A program made the position numbers and the translations under genes. Shown here piece by piece: positions 35,442 through 42,417 of a stretch of 64,000 nt of DNA (position 1 is its first letter; the number at the start of each line of letters is the position of its first letter). The stretch covers positions 6,712,501-6,776,500 of the forward strand of contig NC_019757.1 in NCBI RefSeq assembly GCF_000317535.1. The letters are read 5' to 3'. Below the pieces are notes generated by a model. It was not told the origin of the DNA, ran no database searches, and worked only from the letters and a program-made list of their open reading frames with translations. The stretch is from Cylindrospermum stagnale PCC 7417. GTDB lineage: Bacteria; Cyanobacteriota; Cyanobacteriia; Cyanobacteriales; Nostocaceae.

Positions 35442-36074
35442 ATGCTTGTCAAGTCAACCCCTGCTGAACAAAGAACAGTACTACATAACGTTAGCTGGGA
35501 TACCTTTGAAGCCTTACTGAGAGATACAGGTGAGGATAGAGGTTCTCGGTTTGCTTATGACTGCGGTACTTTAGAAATCATGACTCCACTTTTTGAACAC
35601 GAAAACCCCAAAAGTAATTTGGGTAACTTTATCATTGCTTTAGCTGAAGAACTGGATATTGAAGTTAGAAGTGCTGGTTCCACAACCTTGAAGCGAAAAG
35701 TATCTAAGCGGGGAATAGAACCAGATAATTGTTATTATATCCAGAATGAACCAGCTATTAGAGGGAAGCTAGAACTAGATTTAAAAACTGACCCGCCTCC
35801 TGATTTAGCAATTGAAATTGATATTACCAGCAGTTCTGTAAATAAATTTAATATTTATGCAGCTTTAGGTGTAGCTGAACTTTGGAGATATGACGGGGAA
35901 ATTTTAAAATTTTATCGATTGCTAGAAGGACAATATATTGAATGTGAGTTTAGTATTGCTTTTCCCCTAGTATCGGTGAGTGATATCAGCAGATTTATTC
36001 AGCAGAGTAAAAGTATTGGTGAAATTGCCTTGCTGAAATCTTTTCGCGCTTGGGTGAGAGGTAAGATAGGGTAA
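35442..36074 (+). CDS. Uma2-family (DUF820) nuclease-like protein
   Basis: The 210-residue product matches the Uma2/DUF820 family, which has a PD-(D/E)XK fold and is greatly expanded in cyanobacteria. Visible parts are the N-terminal TPAEQRTVLHNVSWDTFEAL, the PDNCYYIQN and PDLAIEIDITSSSVNKFNIY block with the Asp/Glu of the active site, and GVAELWRYDG. The cellular target is unknown. It lies one base after the PD-(D/E)XK-like gene. Confidence 0.88.
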   Translation: MLVKSTPAEQRTVLHNVSWDTFEALLRDTGEDRGSRFAYDCGTLEIMTPLFEHENPKSNLGNFIIALAEELDIEVRSAGSTTLKRKVSKRGIEPDNCYYIQNEPAIRGKLELDLKTDPPPDLAIEIDITSSSVNKFNIYAALGVAELWRYDGEILKFYRLLEGQYIECEFSIAFPLVSVSDISRFIQQSKSIGEIALLKSFRAWVRGKIG

Positions 36075-36195
36075 GTTGATTTTTTTTTACAATACCTATA
36101 ACAAGATAAAAAATTCAGATGCTTACATACATAATTCTGTTTTTTAAACACTACTTAGATTTGCTAATCTAAGATTTAGTGGAATTGAACATACA

Positions 36196-37194
36196 TCATT
36201 CGTTGAATATAAATTTTAAAGGCGGAATCAGCAGTTTTTCCTTTATTATACTAAAAATATTTAATGTTATATCTATAATTTTTACAGCGTCAGCGGACGA
36301 AATCTCTTTAATAGGATACCTATAGCTAGGGCTATTATCAATTTCAATTATTGTTTTCAGTTGTTCTAATTCTTCTCTAACTAAGTTTGGGTTATCAAAA
36401 TAATTACATTGAATTAAGTTATCTTTTATCGAAGTAATCTTATGGCTGTATCTCTTAATGATTATCTCTATTTGCTCAGTTGATATAGCTGGGTTTTGTT
36501 GCTTCTCTTTGTCTATAAGACAAGCTTTAAAAAATTTTTCAATAGCTTGACAAATTGGGAAAACTATAATTTGGTAATTGCGCGTAGATTCTAAAATATT
36601 TATAGCAACACTTAAATCTTCAATAGCAAAATTGACCCATTCTATTACTCTTGGGTCTAAATATTCACTTTTATCTAAATTTATCATTGATAATCTTTCA
36701 TAGGCATTTTTTTCTTCTAGGTTTTTTATATTTCTTAAATAAATAATCTTTTGTAGGCAGAATATTGATTCTATATTTTTTTTTCCTTGTCTAAATTCTC
36801 TCTCTACTTCCTCAAGGTAATTCTCTACCAAGAAATCTCTGTCTTTCTTAGAAAGGTTTATTATACAATTAATAAATAATTCTGTTTCTTTTGAATAATC
36901 GAAAAAATAAATATCTCCTTGAATATAGAAAGGTTTAATCTTCTTTAATGAACATTTTATTTGATTAGGATAGTTAATTTCATACCATTTCTCAACTTGA
37001 TTCACAAGCTCAAGATTATTAAAATAATTATTACCCGACTTGCCACTAAAATTCCAAAATTTATCTGCTGATTCTTCTAAATTAGGACAAATTTCTTCAA
37101 TTACTTTGGACTTACGTTCATTTAAAGATAAGTTTTTAATCCTCAGTTCTAAATCAAGCTTTTCTATTTTCGTTTTTAAATTATTATCCAACAT
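36196..37194 (-). CDS. HEPN-domain-like protein, AT-rich accessory gene
   Basis: ATG 37194 is chosen over an upstream TTG because GGAGTGA lies seven bases before it; the product has 332 residues. The C-terminal third (about 185-320) resembles HEPN domains: EWVNFAIEDLSVAINILEST and FPICQAIEKFFKACLIDKEK are the usual two helices. The N-terminal part is helical and unrecognised. Base composition is clearly lower in GC than in neighbouring genes, which suggests transfer. The RxxxxH catalytic motif of HEPN ribonucleases is not clear. It lies four bases after the stop of an upstream reading-frame remnant. Confidence 0.6.
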   Translation of the reverse strand: MLDNNLKTKIEKLDLELRIKNLSLNERKSKVIEEICPNLEESADKFWNFSGKSGNNYFNNLELVNQVEKWYEINYPNQIKCSLKKIKPFYIQGDIYFFDYSKETELFINCIINLSKKDRDFLVENYLEEVEREFRQGKKNIESIFCLQKIIYLRNIKNLEEKNAYERLSMINLDKSEYLDPRVIEWVNFAIEDLSVAINILESTRNYQIIVFPICQAIEKFFKACLIDKEKQQNPAISTEQIEIIIKRYSHKITSIKDNLIQCNYFDNPNLVREELEQLKTIIEIDNSPSYRYPIKEISSADAVKIIDITLNIFSIIKEKLLIPPLKFIFNE

Positions 37195-37198
37195 TTTT

Positions 37199-37375
37199 TC
37201 ACTCCAGAATACTCGCAATATTTATTGCATCACCAACTATGGTTTTTAGATTTTCTTTTTCCTTATATAGCCAATAATTAATTTGTAATTTTGCAAATAG
37301 GAACCAATTTTTTAATATTCTTGCCCCCAACTCAACCTTTCCTTCGCGAAATACTAAAGAACGGTATTTTCCCAG
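37199..37375 (-). pseudogene. Truncated gene upstream of the HEPN-like gene
   Basis: The minus strand from about 37375 to TGA 37199 reads LGKYRSLVFREGKVELGARI, LKNWFLFAKLQINYWLYKEK and ENLKTIVGDAINIASILE. The sequence is protein-like and continues the low-GC style of the HEPN-like gene, but no ATG, GTG or TTG start is present and a stop lies just upstream. The TGA is four bases before the next ATG. I interpret it as the 3' remainder of the operon partner gene. Confidence 0.45.
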
Positions 37376-37472
37376 TTAAAAACTGCTAAACCTACATGGC
37401 GAATTTTCCACAGTAGCTTCATCTGATTTATTTTATAAAAATGTTAAAGTGTATTGGATTGAATTAATTTTA

Positions 37473-38078
37473 CTATTTTGATGGAGAATATCTCCTGATT
37501 GATATGGGAGAAAGACGCTTACATAATTCCCCTTGCTCAACAGTATTAGTATAACAAATATCAAGTGGTATAGATCCTTGCTCACTTGAATCTAAACTGG
37601 TGAACATTAACAAAGTAGGACGGCGGCGAAGTTGAGCTTCAAACTTTGTAGTTTCACCTGCTTGAAGCTGTATTTTCTCAACGGTAAAGTTATTAGAATA
37701 ATCTGGCTTTAAGTAACCGTCAACTTGTTTGTAAACCTGATAAGACATATCTAAAATACCCTGAGTCTTGTTACTTCTATTTGTTAGATTACCAGTTACA
37801 TAAAACTCTCTTGTCTTGATTATGCTGATTAGACGAACATTTTCAATACTGAATTCTTGCTCACTTGTTGAAGATGATGTAGGTAGAGGTTGAGATTTAG
37901 ATCCACATAGGACACCCAAATCTATATTCCTACCATCTGTCGTCTGCCAATAGCAACTTGTATCAGCATTATTCATGCTTTGGGCTAATACATATTTAGA
38001 ATCAGTGAACTGTGTAAAGCCAACTTCTAATAAAATTGAGCTAAGGACAGCTAAAGCAATCTTATGGTAGATAGACAT
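37473..38078 (-). CDS. Exported hypothetical protein
   Basis: The 201-residue product starts with a signal-peptide-like stretch (IALAVLSSILLEVGFTQFTD, followed by YVLAQ). The mature part has CYWQTTDGRNIDLGVLCG with two cysteines and then strands such as EFYVTGNLTNRSNKTQGI that resemble FxLYD-like beta domains. The role is unknown; it is probably periplasmic. It has no close operon partners. Confidence 0.65.
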   Translation of the reverse strand: MSIYHKIALAVLSSILLEVGFTQFTDSKYVLAQSMNNADTSCYWQTTDGRNIDLGVLCGSKSQPLPTSSSTSEQEFSIENVRLISIIKTREFYVTGNLTNRSNKTQGILDMSYQVYKQVDGYLKPDYSNNFTVEKIQLQAGETTKFEAQLRRRPTLLMFTSLDSSEQGSIPLDICYTNTVEQGELCKRLSPISIRRYSPSK

Positions 38079-38226
38079 ACTCGAAAGCCAAAAATATAAA
38101 AAACTTAGATGATTATCATCATAATTTTTCTCTCAGAAAAGAATTACTAAAATATGTACTTAATTTTATATAAAGATTAGCTTAAGAATAGCCTAACAAA
38201 GATTTTAATAAGAGTATTTACTGAAA

Positions 38227-38390
38227 TAGGACTTACGTACCGTACAAATTTGCCCTCTTTTCAGACTTTTTTGATGCGTCAGGGGACGCATCCTACCCGT
38301 AGTGTGCGTTCCCTAACGCACAATTTATCAGACTTTGAATAAATAAAACTGATGACCATATTTATCTTTTTTGTCAGTGCATAAGTCCTA
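38227..38390. repeat. 164-bp MITE-like element with TAGGACTTA inverted ends
   Basis: The ends TAGGACTTACGTAC and GTGCATAAGTCCTA are inverted repeats with 12 of 14 matches. Inside are two small palindromes, GATGCGTCAGGGGACGCATC (38273-38292) and GTGCGTTCCCTAACGCAC. There is no coding capacity. Its ends, GTGCxTAAGTCCT, are typical of a repeat I associate with Nostoc genomes. The flanks 38079-38226 and 38391-38500 show nothing else apart from a GCGTTCTTCTCTGCGCCTTT repeat fragment. Confidence 0.8.
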
Positions 38391-38500
38391 GAAAAGCAAT
38401 TGCTCATCCTATAAAATACTGCAAATTCCCAAGCTTCTTATTTTTGCGTTCTTCTCTGCGCCTTTGCGCGAGACAAAAAATATTCATACAAGAGGTATAG

Positions 38501-39175
38501 TTATAAATTATCAGGATTTATTCCTAACTTTCGCAACTCTTCTGCTAACCTTTCGGCGCGTTGTTCAGCAGATATTGCCCGTTCTTCTGGTGATAAATAT
38601 CTCACACCTTGCTCGTCATACCAATATAACCAATCCCGTGTAATTCCTTGATAGGTTCCCCGTTGATAACCAATTGCTAAACCTATCTCTGCTAACCAAA
38701 CTGGATTTCCTGGCTGTAATATATATGCGCCATTTACCAAGCGATAAACTTCTAAAGGTGATTTTCGGCGACGTTGAGGATTATAGATAACATAATATAA
38801 AATTTCCATTTCAGCATATATTTTCTTTTTGCCGGTATATTCACCGCGCCTTCTGTGAGAAACAATTTCTAACGCCATAATTGGCATTACCTTTTCTTCC
38901 CACAACACATAACTTAAACGCAAGTTCTCATCAAAAACTCGCTCAACTCCTAAACTCAAAAAACCATCGGGTACAATTGGCGGCTGTTCGGGATCATAGT
39001 AAATACCCATATCCGCGCCGAAAAACCAATCCATGCGGCTGGACCATAACCAAGCTAATATGCTTTCCAGCAAACCGGGAATTAAATGTTGTAGTTGATT
39101 ATCCACTGGTTCATCGTCAGAGTCAGGTAGATCCTCGGCGGATGGTAAGCAGTGTAATGGGTTGTAATTTAACAT
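38501..39175 (-). CDS. Uma2-family (DUF820) nuclease-like protein
   Basis: The product has the Uma2/DUF820 pattern: PPIVPDGFLSLGVERVFDEN, VMPIMALEIVSHRRRGEYTG, KKKIYAEMEILYYVIYNPQR and the GxYQxIxRDWLYW ending. ATG 39175 gives 224 residues and the usual family N-terminus; a start at 39205 adds ten residues, and neither has a clear ribosome site. The C-terminal 35 residues (EERAISAEQRAERLAEELRK) form a short coiled coil, common in this family. The cellular role is unknown. Confidence 0.85.
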   Translation of the reverse strand: MLNYNPLHCLPSAEDLPDSDDEPVDNQLQHLIPGLLESILAWLWSSRMDWFFGADMGIYYDPEQPPIVPDGFLSLGVERVFDENLRLSYVLWEEKVMPIMALEIVSHRRRGEYTGKKKIYAEMEILYYVIYNPQRRRKSPLEVYRLVNGAYILQPGNPVWLAEIGLAIGYQRGTYQGITRDWLYWYDEQGVRYLSPEERAISAEQRAERLAEELRKLGINPDNL

Positions 39176-39309
39176 GGTGGGGATGCCAGAAATAAACGCA
39201 GACATATAGTAAACTTACAATATTGATCATATCTATCCACATAGCTGCTTTTTCTTGCGATAATTTCCAAGGGGCACGCGCTCTCCACTGGTTAATCAAA
39301 GGGGGATAG

Positions 39310-40914
39310 ATGACACTTAAGCGGTTGCTTTTAATTGCGCTGACGCTGCTAGCACTCTGGATTTCCAGTGAGTCTTTATTCAGTAGTTGGCAGAAACCTC
39401 AGTTCCAAAGTAACTTGGAATTGTACCAAACAAATATTGTGCTAGAAGCGCAGTCCTGGCAACCAGAAGATAGTAACGATGAGAGTTTCCAGGCAATTCG
39501 GAAAATGATTGTGGACGAGAAACCCCTGGAAAATGCGACAAAGCAGTATCAGGAAGCACTTCAATCAGTCCAAACTAATTTAGATAAATCGAAAAACCAA
39601 ATAGCACAACTGCCCTCTCAAGAAGTTGCTGCTTCCTCAGAAACTAAACCCCTACCAAAAATTTCTCGTGTTACCAAAACCTCTGGACAGGGACAGAAAC
39701 AGCAGTTACAGCAGTCTGTTCAGCAACTGCAAAAATTACTGGATGTTTTAGAATTGCGCCTAGGAATTTTGCAAGCAAAGCAGGGTGAGACGGCTAGCGC
39801 CCTCGATACTTGGAGTGAATTAGAAAAGCGCTCAGATGTGAATCCAGAATTTGGGAAAACTGCGATCGCATTAAGCGGACTCTGGAGCAATCCCCCTCGT
39901 CTTTTACCAAATGCTCAACAGCTGATTCAAAAAAATTTACAAGGTTGGTTTCGCTCTACAGCTTTGATTCAGTTATACCAACTCCAGCAACGCCAAGACG
40001 CTTTATCAACGGTTAAAGCGGCGCAACAAGAAGCTGCTAGTCAAGCGGTGTTGAAGTTAGCGCTGATTGCCACGATTCCCACTTTGTCAGCTTTAATCGG
40101 TGTGGTACTGCTGGTTTTTTTAATTGGTCAGCGCTTGCTGAAGGGTAAAGCCTCCTTATTAGCTCAAAATGGCGATTTACCTTGGATAACACCTTGGGGT
40201 GGGGAAACCGTTTTACAGGTTTTCGTCCTCGGCTTTTTGTTGATGGGGCAACTTTTTGTCCCCGCAGTGTTAGCGCTCCTGCCGATTCCGCGTTCCGCTG
40301 ATGTGCGAGTTCAGGCTGTTTACGTCTTGATTAGTTATCTAATGATGGCATCAGGGGCGCTGTTAGTCCTGTATTACTCGATCAAACGCTTTTTCCCGCT
40401 GCCAGAATTATGGTTTGGCTTCCGTCTCCAAGGTAATTGGTTTTTGTGGGGACTGGGGGGCTATTGCACGGCTTTACCGATAGTGGTGTTGGTATCGTTG
40501 ATTAATCAACAATTATGGCAAGGACAAGGTGGTAGCAATCCGCTGTTACAACTAGCTCTGGAAAGCCGAGATGGTGTAGCACTAGGGATATTTTTCTTTA
40601 CAGCTGCGATCGCCGCCCCGTTATTTGAAGAACTTCTGTTTCGCGGCTTTTTGTTACCTTCCTTAACTCGTTATTTACCAGTGTGGGGAGCCATTCTGGT
40701 CAGTAGTTTATTGTTTGCCGCTGCTCACCTCAGCTTGTCAGAAATTCTGCCCCTAACGGCGCTGGGAATTGTCTTGGGATTAGTTTACACGCGATGTCTG
40801 ACGACAAGCCCCTCCGGGTCTACGCGCAACCTCCTTGCTCCTATGCTTCTCCACAGCCTTTGGAATAGCGGCACATTACTCAGTTTGTTTATCTTGGGTA
40901 GTGGCAATAATTAA
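39310..40914 (+). CDS. CPBP-family intramembrane protease
   Basis: The 534-residue product has a long N-terminal extracytoplasmic or periplasmic helical region (about 25-240) after a first membrane helix, followed by the CPBP (CAAX/abortive-infection type) domain. Its motifs are EELLFRGFLL (EExxxR), FAAAHLSLSE (FxxxH) and the terminal HSLWNSGT, and it has about seven hydrophobic segments. Residues about 494-504 (CLTTSPSGSTR) sit where homologues read directly YTRxRNLLAP. This is an in-frame insertion of 33 bases bordered by ACGCG duplications. The protease substrate is unknown. Confidence 0.9.
   Translation: MTLKRLLLIALTLLALWISSESLFSSWQKPQFQSNLELYQTNIVLEAQSWQPEDSNDESFQAIRKMIVDEKPLENATKQYQEALQSVQTNLDKSKNQIAQLPSQEVAASSETKPLPKISRVTKTSGQGQKQQLQQSVQQLQKLLDVLELRLGILQAKQGETASALDTWSELEKRSDVNPEFGKTAIALSGLWSNPPRLLPNAQQLIQKNLQGWFRSTALIQLYQLQQRQDALSTVKAAQQEAASQAVLKLALIATIPTLSALIGVVLLVFLIGQRLLKGKASLLAQNGDLPWITPWGGETVLQVFVLGFLLMGQLFVPAVLALLPIPRSADVRVQAVYVLISYLMMASGALLVLYYSIKRFFPLPELWFGFRLQGNWFLWGLGGYCTALPIVVLVSLINQQLWQGQGGSNPLLQLALESRDGVALGIFFFTAAIAAPLFEELLFRGFLLPSLTRYLPVWGAILVSSLLFAAAHLSLSEILPLTALGIVLGLVYTRCLTTSPSGSTRNLLAPMLLHSLWNSGTLLSLFILGSGNN
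40789..40826 (+). repeat. Small in-frame repeat insertion inside the CPBP gene
   Basis: ACGCG at 40789-40793 is repeated at 40822-40826, and the DNA between them (GATGTCTGACGACAAGCCCC then TCCGGGTCT) resembles a GC-rich dispersed repeat. The insertion is 33 bases and keeps the frame. Confidence 0.6.
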
Positions 40915-41768
40915 TACTTAAATACCACAGTTGCGAAGAACCGGAAAATTTGCTTATATCTGCATATGTAACATCAATTTACTGGTTATAATTAGCGATA
41001 AGCAGGAATAAAATCCTGCTTCGAGCCAAATAGACTAATGGCAAAATTCACTTAAACGATGCTGTTAAAGAGATAACAACGTATTAGGTAAATCACTGAC
41101 TGGATCTGCATAATTTAAGCCATTAGTGGTGAGAATAGCAGGTGGAAAATTCAGTTTGCACCTATGAAAACGGCGATCAGTAACTGACCGTCGCTGCGCT
41201 CCAATCCAAACAAATTAACCGCAGTTCTGAATGTGTGATGACAAGCCGCATCTCTTTCCTTTGGAAATACCGAAGGGCAGGGTAGGACTTGACAGAAGTT
41301 CCAAAAGCAGCGAAGACTAACTGCATACGCCTGCGCTTACAAACCCGCAAATTATATCACTATTATGGCCGCGAACTCAGAAAAAGTCCGGACATAATAT
41401 CGGTGTACTTGTAGAAAGTAGTATGATATGGCAGTTTTTGCCGATTATTGGGGTTAATTCTCCTCAAGAGAAACGTTTAGCCCAGAATATAGCAAATCTC
41501 TGATTGTATTGGGATTTGTGACCAGACTTACCAACAGTCCTTGAGGAACGTGTTAGTTTCAGGTGATATTGGAAGACAGCTGTCATCCACTGCTTTCAAT
41601 ATTACCTCTGGAATTGTGGCACGTTAATTTTGGCTATTTATCTTGGGAAATGATTTTCTTATCAGAAGAGTAAAAATACATTTAGCAACCAGATATATTT
41701 CTTTATCTTATTACTTAAAATAAAGACTTTAATTTTATACCTCATAGTATCAAGGAGCAGCACAAAAT
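40915..41768. other. Long intergenic region without a recognised gene
   Basis: A hairpin AGCAGGA/TCCTGCT at 41001-41020 follows the CPBP gene and may terminate transcription. On the minus strand around 41180-41280 a frame reads YPALRYFQRKEMRLVITHSE and stops soon after, possibly a decayed transposon or gene end. The rest (41290-41750) has no repeat or coding signal that I recognise. AAGGAGC just before 41769 is the ribosome site of the TM2 gene. Confidence 0.45.
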
Positions 41769-42044
41769 ATGGCAAATCTTAACCCCTCTCGCGCTACCAA
41801 ACAACTTCTAGCTGGTTACTGTGGCATTATTTTTGGGGGTTTTGGGGTGCATAAATTTATTCTCGGTTACACCGCAGAAGGTTTTATCATGCTAGCAATT
41901 TCCCTCGTGGGGGGTACATTCACTTACGGCGTTAGCTTGCTGATTATGCAACTCGTAGGTTTGATTGAAGGCATGATCTACTTGAATAAGAACCATGAAG
42001 AATTCGTTGATACCTACTTTGTAAATAAGCAGGGATGGTTCTAG
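41769..42044 (+). CDS. TM2-domain membrane protein
   Basis: The 91-residue product has two hydrophobic segments with the TM2 signature: LLAGYCGIIFGGFGVHKFIL then GYTAEGFIMLAISLVGGTFT and LLIMQLVGLIEGMIYL. The conserved G-xHxFYLGxxxxGxxxL pattern is present as GVHKFILGYTAEGFIML. The function of such proteins in bacteria is mostly unknown. AAGGAGC precedes the ATG. A 59-residue membrane gene follows 57 bases downstream. Confidence 0.92.
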   Translation: MANLNPSRATKQLLAGYCGIIFGGFGVHKFILGYTAEGFIMLAISLVGGTFTYGVSLLIMQLVGLIEGMIYLNKNHEEFVDTYFVNKQGWF

Positions 42045-42101
42045 AAAATCAACTTTAAATTCAGTATTTTTACTGGTAAATACAGATTTATAGCTATAAA
42101 T

Positions 42102-42281
42102 ATGCAAATCCTCAAACCTAAACACATTACCTGGATAATGTTACTACTGGTAGGCATGGGCTATTTCAACGTTATGTCTAATTTGGAAATAAACTATTTT
42201 TTTAAAAGCATGATTGCCATCATGCCTATCCAGATTCTAGCTATGATCCATATAACTTATTTACGCCCTCGCCGTCATTAA
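42102..42281 (+). CDS. 59-residue membrane peptide
   Basis: The frame from ATG 42102 to TAA 42279-42281 reads MQILKPKHITWIMLLLVGMG, YFNVMSNLEINYFFKSMIAI and MPIQILAMIHITYLRPRRH. There are two hydrophobic stretches and a basic C-terminus, typical of a small inner-membrane protein. No clear ribosome site is visible, so it could be translated after the TM2 gene or be a remnant. No family was recognised. Confidence 0.5.
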   Translation: MQILKPKHITWIMLLLVGMGYFNVMSNLEINYFFKSMIAIMPIQILAMIHITYLRPRRH

Positions 42282-42417
42282 CACTCTTTCTGGAACCGAT
42301 AACTTAAGAAAGTTAATATGATTTACACTCAGTCATAGCTGCGAATTTCGCCTACTCTCGAAATAGAGACGCTTTTTGTCAGGCGTTAAACTTTCGTAGC
42401 GTACCTAAACACTTGCT

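Noticed and set aside
41001-41300. Possible cobalamin-type riboswitch or structural RNA
   Set aside because: I could not find the conserved core boxes or a fitting downstream gene; only one simple hairpin is clear.
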